A DNA stretch of 8,640 nt. Origin: OCS116 cluster bacterium. GTDB taxonomy: Bacteria; Pseudomonadota; Alphaproteobacteria; Rhizobiales; OSC116. A program made the position numbers and the translations under genes. Positions 1 to 8,640 of this stretch are shown piece by piece; positions within the stretch are counted from its first letter, which is position 1, and each line of letters starts with the position of its first letter. A model generated the notes under the pieces. It worked only from the letters and a program-made list of their open reading frames with translations, had not been told where the DNA came from and searched no databases. The stretch is taken from positions 1 through 8,640 of the forward strand of contig NVUS02000379.1 of NCBI GenBank assembly GCA_002402005.2, read 5' to 3'.

Positions 1-675
1 ACTTATGTATTTTTAGCCGTGCCCGCGCGTTTGGCATTCGCACTTATGATTGCCATGATTTTGGACAAAGGCATACGTAGCATCGGCATTTATCGGGCGC
101 TATATTATCTACCTTCCATCCTAGGCGCATCCATTGCCATTGCGATTCTGTGGCGGCAGATATTTGGTTTTAACGGGGTGGTAAACGCCGTTTTAGGTTT
201 TATTGGCATAGATGGGCCAAACTGGTTAGCCAACCCAGACACTTCACTTTATACATTGGTGGTTCTTGCCATGTGGCAATTTGGTTCGCCCATGCTTATT
301 TTTCTGGCAGGCTTGCGCGGCATTTCACAAGAATTATACGAAGCGGCCGAAATTGACGCAGCCTCAAAAACCCGGCAGTTTTTTGCCATCACCTTGCCCT
401 TATTAGCGCCAGTAATCTTCTTTAATGTTATCTTACAAACCATTGAATCATTTAAAACATTTTCAAGTGCATTCATCATTTCTAATGGCGATGGTTCTCC
501 CGCAGACTCGTTGCTTTTCTTTACAATTTATCTGTTTAACGAGGCGTTTAAATTCTTCAGAATGGGCTATGCATCCGCGTTGGCGTGGACATTGTTGATT
601 ATCATCGGCACGTTCACCGTCATATCCTTCCTCACCTCAAAATATTGGGTGTATTACGAAAATGAGAAGGATTAG
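1..675 (+). CDS. Sugar ABC transporter permease, MalF/UgpA type (5' partial)
   Basis: Inner-membrane subunit of a CUT1-type carbohydrate ABC importer; it pairs with the next permease to form the channel. The frame is open to the left edge (first codons read TYVFLAVPARLAF), so the true start lies upstream, and the GTG at 19 is an internal codon. About 224 residues are present against roughly 290-310 for the family, so the N-terminus and the first one or two helices are missing. Diagnostic features are the stretch LYYLPSILGASIAIAILW followed by FGFNGVVN, and the cytoplasmic EAA loop starting at about nt 337 (LYEAAEIDAA, then the LPLLAP element), which docks onto the ATPase. Several hydrophobic helices follow to the C-terminus. 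The stop is 3 bases before the next start. The family is clear; the substrate is not readable from sequence. Confidence 0.93.
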   Translation, partial: TYVFLAVPARLAFALMIAMILDKGIRSIGIYRALYYLPSILGASIAIAILWRQIFGFNGVVNAVLGFIGIDGPNWLANPDTSLYTLVVLAMWQFGSPMLIFLAGLRGISQELYEAAEIDAASKTRQFFAITLPLLAPVIFFNVILQTIESFKTFSSAFIISNGDGSPADSLLFFTIYLFNEAFKFFRMGYASALAWTLLIIIGTFTVISFLTSKYWVYYENEKD

Positions 676-678
676 ACA

Positions 679-1587
679 ATGTCAGAGCTTTTAACCACCG
701 AAGTGAACAGTCAAAATGTGGCCGAAATTTCCAAGAAATTACGCGCCGCACGGCATAAGCGCGAGAACAGACGCGCCCTACTCAAGCATTTATTCCTCGG
801 CATATTCGCCATCGTCATGCTCTATCCGCTATTGTGGATGTTTGCCAGCTCACTCAAACCCGAAAATGAAATATTTGGCCAATTGTCTCTATGGCCATCC
901 GAATTTCATTGGCATAATTATGTCGATGGTTGGATGCGGCTACAGGTCAGCTTCACTCAATTTTATTTGAATAGCTTTTTGGTCACAACCCTTTCGGTCA
1001 TTGGCAATTTAATTTCATGTTCATTTGCCGCCTATGCCTTTGCTCGGCTGACATTCTCGTGGCGTAAATTTTGGTTTGCGTTGATGATGATGACGCTGAT
1101 GATTCCCTATCATGTGGTGCTCATCCCGCAATATGTGATGTTTTTAAAATTAGGTTGGGTCGATACTTATTTGCCATTGGTAGTACCCCGCTTTTTGGCG
1201 TCAGACGCGTTTTTCATTTTCCTTATGGTGCAATTCTTCCGGCAATTGCCGCGCGAATTGGATGAGGCTGCGAGTATAGATGGCTGCTCACCCTATAAAA
1301 TATATTGGGCAATCATCATGCCATTGTCGATGCCCGCCATGGCCACTGCCGGTATTTTTTCGTTCATTTGGGTATGGGAAGATTTCCTCGCGCCACTCAT
1401 TTATTTGAACGAAATGGAAAATTATACCGTGCCCCTCGCCTTGCGCCTGTTTGTCGATCAAGATGCCGAGTCGGCCTTTGGGCAAATGTTCTCAATGTCA
1501 ATCCTGTCACTCATTCCGGTAATATTATTTTTTGTAATATTCCAAAAGTTAATCATTAAAGGCATCGCCATGAGCGGCCTTAAATAA
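679..1587 (+). CDS. Sugar ABC transporter permease, MalG/UgpE type
   Basis: Second membrane subunit of the CUT1 sugar importer. The 302 residues begin with a charged cytoplasmic tail of about 35 residues, then a first helix at roughly 36-57 ending in the MalG-like WMFASSLKP. Further helices fall at about 95-125, 131-155, 170-190, 220-245 and 272-294. The EAA loop is at about 193-222 (ELDEAASIDGCS, then IIMPLSMPA), the contact site for the ATPase. The C-terminus GIAMSGLK resembles the GLTAGAVKG-like tail common in this family. A good ribosome-binding site (AGAAGGA, 665-671) sits 7 bases before the ATG, inside the end of the upstream permease gene. The near-abutting arrangement suggests co-translation with the first permease. 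Confidence 0.95.
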   Translation: MSELLTTEVNSQNVAEISKKLRAARHKRENRRALLKHLFLGIFAIVMLYPLLWMFASSLKPENEIFGQLSLWPSEFHWHNYVDGWMRLQVSFTQFYLNSFLVTTLSVIGNLISCSFAAYAFARLTFSWRKFWFALMMMTLMIPYHVVLIPQYVMFLKLGWVDTYLPLVVPRFLASDAFFIFLMVQFFRQLPRELDEAASIDGCSPYKIYWAIIMPLSMPAMATAGIFSFIWVWEDFLAPLIYLNEMENYTVPLALRLFVDQDAESAFGQMFSMSILSLIPVILFFVIFQKLIIKGIAMSGLK

Positions 1588-1597
1588 CCAGTTCAAG

Positions 1598-1613
1598 TTG
1601 GAGATATATATAT
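1598..1613 (+). promoter_or_regulatory. Ribosome-binding site with (AT)5 spacer before the ATPase gene
   Basis: TTGGAG (1598-1603) is the Shine-Dalgarno element. The 10 bases between it and the ATG at 1614 are five perfect AT units, and the repeat runs on into the start codon. The spacing is slightly longer than the usual 5-9 bases. A gain or loss of one AT unit would change the spacing without altering the protein. This is the only gap between genes in the left operon of more than 3 bases. Confidence 0.6.
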
Positions 1614-2707
<1,094 letters not shown>

Positions 2708-2711
<4 letters not shown>

Positions 2712-3715
2712 AAATTGGTATTTTGGGTGTTGAACATCGGCATATATACGGCCAATTGAACAGTATGTTGAATGTCGGTGCTGTCGGCGTCACATGGTGG
2801 AACCAAGGCGAACCATCTGGCACAACCAAGGATTTTGCAACCACCTACCCCAATATGCAGCAAGTCGCGGACAAAAAACAAATATTGGAAGATGAAAGCA
2901 TTGAACTAATTCTAATTGCCGCCATCCCCTGTGAACGGGCAGATTTGGCGATTGAAGCCATGCAACATGGCAAAGATGTGATGGTCGACAAACCCGGCTG
3001 CACAACATTGGAACAATTGGAGCGCATAAGACAAACCGTGGCCGCCACCGGCCGCATCTGGTCAATCAATTTTTCCGAACGGTTTGAAGTCGAAGCCGTG
3101 ACCAAAGCCGATGAGTTGATCAAAGCCGGCGCGATTGGCCAAATCGTCCAGACCATTGGCCTAGGTCCACACCGGCTTAACCTGCCAACGCGGCCCGATT
3201 GGTTTTATGATGACCAAAAATATGGTGGTATTCTATGCGACATTGCCTCACATCAAATTGATCAATTTCTATATTTTACTGGCTCAGATGATGCCCAAGT
3301 CGTCGCCGCTTCGGTCGGCAATTATGCCAACCCCAACACGCTTGGCCTGCAAGATTTTGGCGATATTTTGCTGCGCAGTGACCACGCACAAGCCTATATT
3401 CGGGTTGATTGGTTCACCCCCGATGGCTTACCCACATGGGGCGATGGCCGGCTGACCATTTTGGGCACTGAAGGTTATTTAGAATTGCGCAAATATGTCG
3501 ATATAGATGGCAGATCCGGTAAAAACCATGTCTTCTTGGTCAATGACGACACCTGCCAACATATCGATGCCAATGGTGCAGGCTTGCCCTATTTTCAAAA
3601 CCTGACCAATGACATTGCCAACCGCACAGCAACCGCGATGCCGCAAGCCCATGCCTTTAAGGTTATGGAATTGGCTCTAAAAGCCCAAAATACAGCCATA
3701 AGGGTCGGAATATGA
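2708..3715 (+). CDS. Gfo/Idh/MocA-family oxidoreductase
   Basis: Probable NAD(P)-dependent dehydrogenase acting on a sugar, polyol or keto-sugar, probably cytoplasmic (no signal peptide). The 335 residues have an N-terminal Rossmann fold (about 1-120) and a C-terminal alpha/beta substrate domain. The glycine motif is unusual: GILGVEHRH (4-12) instead of GxGxxG, with His10 where the third Gly is expected. The catalytic Lys is in DKP (94-96; Lys95), a variant of the usual EKP. The active-site segment GGILCDIASHQID has Asp178, His182 and Asp185 in standard positions. The internal segments IWSINFSERFEVEA and GLGPHRLNLPTRPDWF resemble, from memory, a distinct alphaproteobacterial subgroup found beside sugar ABC transporters. 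It starts within the ATPase stop (ATGA), with AGGA at 2695-2698 as ribosome-binding site. The substrate is unknown. Confidence 0.88.
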
Positions 3716-4785
3716 ATGATCAGGTAAAATTCAACGTGGCCATCATTGGTGCGGGTATAGGTGGTTCGCATTTAGAAGGCTATTGCGCGTGGCCAAAAAA
3801 CTATCAAGTGACGATGATTTGCGATCTTGATGTCGAACGCGCCAAAGCCATAGCCAAAGATTTACCCAATTGCATAATCACCAGTGGCATTGAACAAGTA
3901 TTGAACAATCCAGATATTGACATTGTCGACATTTGCCTGCCCCCGCATTTACATTTCCCAATCATGATGAAAGCGCTGGATGTCGGCAAACATGTGGTGT
4001 GCGAAAAACCCTTTGTATCATCATTAGCAGAAACAGATCAAATCATCGCCAAAGCCAAATCTGTCGGCAAAAGGGTATTTCCAATTTTTCAATATCGTTA
4101 CGGCATTGGCTTTCAACGTTATAAATTATTGCAAACCAAAGGTCTGCTAGGTAAGGCATTCACTGCGTCTTTAGAAACCCATTGGGATCGGCGTGCAGCC
4201 TATTATGCGATTGATTGGCGCGGCACTTGGGCGGGGGAGAATGGCGGCACAATTGTCAGCCACGCCACTCACATTCACGATTTGGCGACGCAAATGCTCG
4301 GCACGGTTAAAAATGTTTCGGCCTTTTTAGATGTGCGGGTCAACCCAATCGAAACCGAGGATTGCGCCGCTATATCAATGCAAATGGCATCTGGCGCTTT
4401 GCTCACCTCTTCAATCACCCTTGGCAATGTCGGTGACATGTCGCGCATTCGGATTTGCTTTGAGCACGTAACCATTGAAAGCGGCTTGCAGCCCTATACA
4501 ATTGGTGCCGGCGATTGGACATTCACCGCACGTAATGAGACCCATCAAAAAGCCATCGATGCCGAATTGGCAATACTGCCAAAAATCGAGGAGCGTTTTC
4601 ATGGTTTAATGGCAGATATCTACGGTGCTTTAACCGATGCCCCGCAAGCATCCCCGCCTAATCTGGCGGATGCACGCCATTCTATGGAACTCATAACCGC
4701 TATATACCACGCAGATAGAACGGGTCGCCGGCAATCTTTGCCAATCGAATCTCATCATCCATTATATAACGGCTGGAAGCCATAG
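3712..4785 (+). CDS. Gfo/Idh/MocA-family oxidoreductase
   Basis: Second NAD(P)-dependent oxidoreductase of the operon, 357 residues, not a recent copy of its neighbour. It has a canonical dinucleotide motif GAGIGG (13-18), an acidic strand end at Asp38 (CDLD), IVDICLPPHLHF (71-82) and catalytic Lys99 in CEKP. The C-terminal domain carries WRGTWAGENGG (about 169-179), then His184, His187 and Asp190 in SHATHIHD. Aligned to the usual GGGxxxDxGxHxxD pattern, the catalytic Asp position is Ser183 while His187 is kept. It begins in the stop of the preceding gene (ATGA), with AGGG at 3701-3704 7 bases upstream. It is the last gene of the operon, followed after 12 bases by a hairpin terminator. In position it matches ThuB-like dehydrogenases of rhizobial sugar loci, which is suggestive only. 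The family is sure, the reaction is not. Confidence 0.9.
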   Translation: MNDQVKFNVAIIGAGIGGSHLEGYCAWPKNYQVTMICDLDVERAKAIAKDLPNCIITSGIEQVLNNPDIDIVDICLPPHLHFPIMMKALDVGKHVVCEKPFVSSLAETDQIIAKAKSVGKRVFPIFQYRYGIGFQRYKLLQTKGLLGKAFTASLETHWDRRAAYYAIDWRGTWAGENGGTIVSHATHIHDLATQMLGTVKNVSAFLDVRVNPIETEDCAAISMQMASGALLTSSITLGNVGDMSRIRICFEHVTIESGLQPYTIGAGDWTFTARNETHQKAIDAELAILPKIEERFHGLMADIYGALTDAPQASPPNLADARHSMELITAIYHADRTGRRQSLPIESHHPLYNGWKP

Positions 4786-4797
4786 CATAAACGAAAC

Positions 4798-4823
4798 AAA
4801 GCCTCAGAAAACTCTGAGGCTTT
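4798..4823. terminator. Two-way intrinsic terminator between convergent operons
   Basis: A perfect 11-bp stem: AAAGCCTCAGA (4798-4808) pairs with TCTGAGGCTTT (4813-4823) around the loop AAAC. It lies 12 bases after the plus-strand operon stop and 26 bases after the minus-strand receptor stop (4850). Read on the minus strand, the stem ends in TTT and continues GTTTCGTTT, a fair U-rich tail. On the plus strand the tail is TTT then GCAATATTAT, which is weaker. It probably serves both operons. Confidence 0.85.
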
Positions 4824-4849
4824 GCAATATTATCTAGATTTGTCAGTCA

Positions 4850-5839
4850 TTACTTGCCGACTATAATGCCCTTTTCGGCATAATATTTTAATGCACCGGG
4901 ATGATATTCAACAATGGTTGAAGGTGCCATTTTTGACAAGTTGGCGCGTTTAAATGCACCAAAGCTAGCACCGAGTTTCTCTTTATTCTCAGCAATCACT
5001 TTGGTCATATTGTAAACCAATTCGTCAGAAACGTCCTTATTGGTCAGTAGCAACCATGGAATTTCTACCAAATTGGCATCTTCTGACATGCCCGGTATAT
5101 TCTCATTGGCTTTGATCGAAATAAGATTGCCCGATGGCATTAATTTCTTAAACCGCGCCACTGCATCATCAGATAGATCCAACGATACATATTTAATGCC
5201 GCCACGACCTTGCAATTGTGCGTTGACTTTTTTACCCGCGCCAGAGTTTAGGCTGATCAATGTCAAATCAACATGGCCATCACCCAATGCAAAAATACCC
5301 TTCACAAAATTAGAAACCGGTATTTTTTCAAAATCATCATAGCTCATATCACCATTGGCCAATGCACCCATAATATAATAAGGAATGATGGTCGACGAGG
5401 TATATTCAGAGGCAATGCGCATGCCTTTGGCATTGGCTTTTAAATCCGCAATGGTTTTGATGCCACTATCCGCTGCCACCATAAGGCCAGTTCTGAGTGG
5501 GAACATAACACCCACAACCCGTAGGTTCGGGTTGGCTCTGCCGTCAAAATTACCCTTGCCACTAAATGCAAATTCAGTTTCAACCGAGTTGGCAAACCCA
5601 AATTCAATCTCACCATTATTGATGAGTGGCAAATAAGCCGCCGTGCCCGATAATGGCTGCGTTCTGGCAACAATGCCAGCTTCTTGGTTGGCAATTTTCG
5701 CCACTGCTTGGCCAGTATTGTGCCCAAGGCTGCCGGGTTGGCCGGATGCAATGCCCACCACACCTGCGGCCATAACGCTGCTGGTTAAAAGCGCAGTGCT
5801 GGTCAAAGCAATGGCAATTTTTTTACCTAGATTCTTCAT
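4850..5839 (-). CDS. TAXI-family TRAP transporter periplasmic solute receptor
   Basis: Periplasmic binding protein that captures the substrate and delivers it to the fused TRAP permease encoded just upstream. The 329 residues start with a Sec signal peptide: Lys-rich start, hydrophobic core at about 8-20, and likely cleavage after Ala24 (VMA|A). The mature N-terminus VVGIASGQPGSLGHNTGQAV and the following TQPLSGTAAYLPLINNGEIEFGFAN region are the TAXI-family hallmarks. A later TSSTIIPYYIMGALANGDMSYDDF-type segment and a C-terminal YHPGALKYYAEKG also fit. The usual length is about 310-330. AGGGAG (5846-5851, minus strand) is a strong ribosome-binding site 6 bases before the ATG. It is co-transcribed with the permease, 21 bases apart. 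Few TAXI ligands are known (glutamate-like amino acids and 2-oxo acids among them), so the ligand is left open. Confidence 0.93.
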   Translation of the reverse strand: MKNLGKKIAIALTSTALLTSSVMAAGVVGIASGQPGSLGHNTGQAVAKIANQEAGIVARTQPLSGTAAYLPLINNGEIEFGFANSVETEFAFSGKGNFDGRANPNLRVVGVMFPLRTGLMVAADSGIKTIADLKANAKGMRIASEYTSSTIIPYYIMGALANGDMSYDDFEKIPVSNFVKGIFALGDGHVDLTLISLNSGAGKKVNAQLQGRGGIKYVSLDLSDDAVARFKKLMPSGNLISIKANENIPGMSEDANLVEIPWLLLTNKDVSDELVYNMTKVIAENKEKLGASFGAFKRANLSKMAPSTIVEYHPGALKYYAEKGIIVGK

Positions 5840-5860
5840 TTCATTCTCCCTCTTTTGTAA

Positions 5861-7771
5861 TTACTTCGCCTCTTTCGTGAGGCTTTCTTTATAAAACTTA
5901 GCCAAATAAAGCGTAAGTGATGCGATCAATATACAAGCCACAATATTCACATAAACCCATGCAATCGGTGCCAATGCGATGGGAAAGCTACACAACCCCA
6001 ATAGCAAAAACATGCCGCGCGTCGGCAGTGCGAGCTTGCGGCTCATAAAGCCCACAACCGCCACCGACACAGCAAACACCCCAAATATGGCACAGGCAAA
6101 CGCCAGAATAATCTCGCTCCATGCGCTGTCCAATAACAATGCCGGCGTGCAAACAAATATAAACGGTATAATATAAGCCGCCCAGCCAATGCGCATGGCG
6201 GCAAGCCCGGTATGTAAAGGGTTGGATTTGGTAATAGCAGCGGCGGCAAAGGCAGCCAAAGCAATCGGCGGGGTGATCATCGACATCATGCCAAAATATA
6301 GTATAAACATATGCGCCGCGATCGGCGATACACCTGCTTCGACAATCGACGGTGCAACCAAAGCCGCTAGCAAAACATATACGCCCGATGTCGGCATGCC
6401 CATGCCCAATAAAATACAAATAAACGCCGATACAATCAGAATCAAAAACAGATTATTGCCAATCGAGTCAACCAAAAGCAATGTCAGCGCAAAACCAAGC
6501 CCGGTCACGTTTAAAATGCCAATAACAAAGCCAGCAGCCGCAACAATCAATATCAAATCAACCATTGATTTACCGGTGGACACGAATACATTGAGCAATT
6601 TTTGCAAGGTTAAATAATCCTGCCCATAACGGCGAGAAAAACCAACAATGATGATGGCAATGCTGGCCATTAACGCACTGTCCGCTGGATCTAACCGCCA
6701 CCAAAATAAAGACCCAAGCAATACCACAAATGGCAGAATAAAATGCCAACCATCTTTCAGCACCTGCCGCATATTGGGTATATCATCTTCAACAATTTTA
6801 ACTTCATCCCGCCCGGCAATTAAATCGACTTGCAAAAAAATACTTATATAATAAAGCGCCGCAGGAATGACCGCCGCGCCAGCCACAGCCATATAAGAAA
6901 TGTCCAAAAATTCAGCCATTAAAAACGCCGCAGCGCCCATAATGGGCGGGGTTAGCTGCCCGCCAGTCGAAGCTATCGCCTCAATCGCACCGGCATCTTG
7001 TTTGGAATATCCACCACGCCGCATCAGCGGAATGGTGATCACACCAGTGGTCACCACGTTAGAGACCGCACTGCCCGAAATAGAGCCAAACAACGCCGAA
7101 GCCACCACCGATATTTTGGCACTGCCGCCGCGGCTTTTGCCGGTTGCCGCCATGGCCAAATCAGTAAAGAACGCCCCGCCACCCGCAGCAAATAACAATT
7201 GCCCAAAAAATACGAACAGCAAAACAATAATCGTGCCGACCGCCAACGGTGTAGAGAATACCGCACTCGGGTCAAACCCCACATATTGCACCAATTTCAC
7301 CGGTGACATTTCACGGCCAATCAAAGCCCCCGGCACTTTATCGGCAAACAAAGCATAGATAAAAAACACCGATACAATGAAGAATAACGACCAGCCAGAT
7401 TTGCGCCGCACACCTTCCAATACAAAGATGACTACCGTGCCACCAATGAGCGTTAAAATCGGCGGCCGATAAGCCTGCTCTTTTAATAGGTCGGGGTAGA
7501 ATAAAGCCGCATAAAGCAAAACAGCCAGCGCAAATGCAGCCAGCCCCATGCCTAAATAACTCACACCCTTAATTTCTTTTTGCGTAAAGCTCGACAGTAA
7601 AAATACAATAGCCATCGCCAGTCCAAGCTGAAACGCCATATATTGTTCAGTCAATATCGCATAGCCAATGCGGGTCGGGGCATCAACATTCCACAATATG
7701 CAGGCAACAGTCATAATAACCGATAATGTCGAGGCTATTTTTGTCGAAATATTGCTAGCTTGTTGATCCAT
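5861..7771 (-). CDS. TRAP transporter permease, fused DctQM (4TM/12TM)
   Basis: Inner-membrane component of a secondary uptake system driven by an ion gradient, normally Na+. The 636 residues join a small DctQ-like four-helix part (about 1-160) to the DctM-like transport domain, the form that accompanies TAXI receptors. The inverted-repeat core is visible: GSISGSAVSNVVTTG (229-243) with GGQLTPPIMGAAAF (270-283), repeated as LGMGMPTSGVYVLLAALVAP (455-474) with MITPPIALAAFAAAA (498-512). These are the helix-hairpin and crossover motifs that form substrate and ion sites. Hydrophobic helices continue to the C-terminus. An in-frame TAG lies 4 codons upstream of the ATG, so this is the first possible ATG, but no good ribosome-binding site precedes it (only GGGGG 14 bases away). 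The next Met is residue 20, inside the first helix. Confidence 0.95.
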   Translation of the reverse strand: MDQQASNISTKIASTLSVIMTVACILWNVDAPTRIGYAILTEQYMAFQLGLAMAIVFLLSSFTQKEIKGVSYLGMGLAAFALAVLLYAALFYPDLLKEQAYRPPILTLIGGTVVIFVLEGVRRKSGWSLFFIVSVFFIYALFADKVPGALIGREMSPVKLVQYVGFDPSAVFSTPLAVGTIIVLLFVFFGQLLFAAGGGAFFTDLAMAATGKSRGGSAKISVVASALFGSISGSAVSNVVTTGVITIPLMRRGGYSKQDAGAIEAIASTGGQLTPPIMGAAAFLMAEFLDISYMAVAGAAVIPAALYYISIFLQVDLIAGRDEVKIVEDDIPNMRQVLKDGWHFILPFVVLLGSLFWWRLDPADSALMASIAIIIVGFSRRYGQDYLTLQKLLNVFVSTGKSMVDLILIVAAAGFVIGILNVTGLGFALTLLLVDSIGNNLFLILIVSAFICILLGMGMPTSGVYVLLAALVAPSIVEAGVSPIAAHMFILYFGMMSMITPPIALAAFAAAAITKSNPLHTGLAAMRIGWAAYIIPFIFVCTPALLLDSAWSEIILAFACAIFGVFAVSVAVVGFMSRKLALPTRGMFLLLGLCSFPIALAPIAWVYVNIVACILIASLTLYLAKFYKESLTKEAK

Positions 7772-7897
7772 AATAACTATCTAAGCCCCCAATGCCGAAA
7801 TTGTCGTTCCAGCAGGCTAGCACAGAATATTTATCATAAGTGTATTAATTCCAATGCGGTGCTATAAGAAAAATGCATAGCGTTAACGAGAATTGCA

Positions 7898-7923
7898 AGC
7901 CTTTATGATTACACACAAAGGCT
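7898..7923 (-). terminator. Candidate weak hairpin at the end of the HlyIII-family gene
   Basis: On the minus strand AGCCTTT and AAAGGCT form a 7-bp perfect stem with a 12-base loop. The stem overlaps the stop codon of the HlyIII-family gene, and the following TTGCAATTCT is only moderately T-rich. It could be a weak terminator separating that gene from the TRAP operon. The rest of the 150-base gap (7772-7921) is AT-rich and probably holds the TRAP promoter, but I found no convincing -35/-10 pair. Confidence 0.35.
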
Positions 7924-8572
7924 ATTTTACCAATATCAAATAGACCATAATAAAATGCAAAATTGCCGCAACAATCACCAACAAATGGAAAACTTCATGA
8001 TAGCCAAAATACAGCGGCCAAGGGTTTGGCCGCTTCACCGCATAAATAACCGCACCAATCGCGTAGACAATCCCACCAGCGGCCAATAGAATGATCGCCA
8101 CCAAACCGATGCCATCAAATAATTCTGCCATATAAGGAAAAATAACCACCCCTGCCGCCAAATATAATAAGACGTTTAAAAATTTCGGCAAATTGGTAAA
8201 CCAGATTGATTTCACAATGCCCACAATGGCAACAATCCAAATTGTCCATAACAAAATACCCATAGATTGCCCCGACAGCCCCAACATGGCCACCGGTGTA
8301 AATGTGCCGGCAATCATAAGATAGATAGCGCTATGGTCAAACTTTCGCATCAATGCTCTATTCTCAACCGACCAATTGACCCGGTGATAAAGCGCGCTAA
8401 TGCCAAGCATGCTCACAACCCCAAACGCATAAACCATAATAGAGATTAATTCGAACCTGCGGGTTGTTAATGCCATCAGCATGAGTAAAGCACCAATGCT
8501 GACAAAAAACATAGCCTCGTGCGAACGTCCTCTTAACAGCGGTTTTTTACTCATCTCATTCGCCACTTTCAC
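7922..8572 (-). CDS. HlyIII/PAQR-family seven-helix membrane protein
   Basis: Integral membrane protein of the hemolysin III / YqfA / PAQR family, whose members carry a metal site formed by conserved Ser, Asp and His residues and are thought to be hydrolase-like. The bacterial role is poorly defined. The 216 residues have seven hydrophobic segments. The family motifs are all present: SALYHR (59-64; Ser59, His63), FDHSAIYLMIAGTFTP (78-93; Asp79) and GYHEVFHLLVIVAAILHF (190-207; His192, His196). The start is uncertain. GTG at 8572 overlaps the upstream stop as GTGA, typical of coupling, but GGGAG (8574-8578) is then only one base away. GTG at 8566, codon 3, has that site at an ideal 7 bases, and ATG at 8554 is also in frame. 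No functional link to the TRAP genes is evident. Confidence 0.9.
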   Translation of the reverse strand: MKVANEMSKKPLLRGRSHEAMFFVSIGALLMLMALTTRRFELISIMVYAFGVVSMLGISALYHRVNWSVENRALMRKFDHSAIYLMIAGTFTPVAMLGLSGQSMGILLWTIWIVAIVGIVKSIWFTNLPKFLNVLLYLAAGVVIFPYMAELFDGIGLVAIILLAAGGIVYAIGAVIYAVKRPNPWPLYFGYHEVFHLLVIVAAILHFIMVYLILVK

Positions 8573-8640
8573 ACTCCCAATAATTCTTGTTGCAATGGTT
8601 TATTGGCAAGCAATTCATCTTTACCAATGGTCATTTTCAC
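8569..8640 (-). CDS. C-terminal end of an unidentified protein (5' partial)
   Basis: On the minus strand an open frame enters from the right edge and ends at TGA (8571-8569), giving 23 residues: VKMTIGKDELLANKPL followed by QQELLGV. The support is context. Its stop overlaps the GTG start of the HlyIII-family gene by 4 bases, a normal operon junction, and its codons (TTG, CAA, AAT, AAA) match the neighbours. It holds GTG and ATG codons near the edge, so a very short free peptide is possible but less likely than the tail of a longer gene. I do not recognise the family from this fragment. Confidence 0.5.
   Translation of the reverse strand: MKMTIGKDELLANKPLQQELLGV

Noticed and set aside
19..21. 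GTG at 19 as the start of the first permease
   Set aside because: The frame stays open to position 1 with permease-like residues, and the protein would lack its first helices; the gene is simply cut by the window edge.
5988..6419. Minus-strand 143-codon frame within the TRAP permease
   Set aside because: Same-strand out-of-frame shadow, rich in Cys, Arg and Gly, with no ribosome-binding site; the overlapping frame carries the conserved DctM motifs.
5979..7358. Long plus-strand open frames opposite the TRAP permease (for example 6189-6617 and 6900-7358)
   Set aside because: They are antisense shadows of a clear permease gene. Their products have no recognisable domain and low-complexity Ala/Thr/Asn/Pro-rich composition typical of reversed membrane-protein codons.
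7825..7856. Possible minus-strand promoter with TTGGAA (7849-7854) as -35 box
   Set aside because: No good -10 hexamer at 16-18 bases; the matches are no better than expected in AT-rich DNA.
7881..7888. Palindrome CGTTAACG as an operator
   Set aside because: Only 8 bases, a single copy and no flanking symmetry; such palindromes occur by chance.

Overview
The window looks like ordinary chromosomal DNA from an alphaproteobacterium of moderate GC (I judge mid-40s percent by eye). The evidence is a CUT1 sugar ABC operon joined to Gfo/Idh/MocA dehydrogenases, a TAXI-type TRAP transporter with a fused DctQM permease, tight gene packing and 4-base ATGA overlaps. A marine or other low-GC alphaproteobacterium is plausible, but that is inference. 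Codon use looks even across the window, and I see no insertion sequence, integrase, CRISPR array, tRNA or rRNA.

Left part, plus strand, 1-4785: a sugar-uptake and sugar-oxidation operon. It runs from a MalF/UgpA-type permease (5' end outside the window) to a MalG/UgpE-type permease, a MalK/UgpC-type ATPase and two different Gfo/Idh/MocA-family oxidoreductases. The last three genes overlap by 4 bases each, so import and oxidoreduction are probably expressed together. The solute-binding protein is not in the window and presumably lies upstream of position 1. The layout resembles rhizobial thuEFGKAB-type loci, but the substrate cannot be read from this sequence.

Centre, 4786-4849: a short convergent gap with an 11-bp perfect hairpin, probably a two-way terminator shared by the plus-strand operon and the minus-strand TRAP operon.

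Right part, minus strand, 8640-4850 in reading order: the last codons of an unidentified gene, a HlyIII/PAQR-family seven-helix membrane protein overlapping it by 4 bases, a 150-base gap, then the fused TRAP permease (DctQM) and its TAXI-family periplasmic receptor. These last two form a complete ion-driven uptake system, apparently for a small organic acid or amino acid.

No undescribed system stands out. The points most worth checking are an (AT)n tract between the ribosome-binding site and start codon of the ATPase gene, the two unlike oxidoreductases with non-standard active-site or cofactor motifs, and the partial gene at the right edge.
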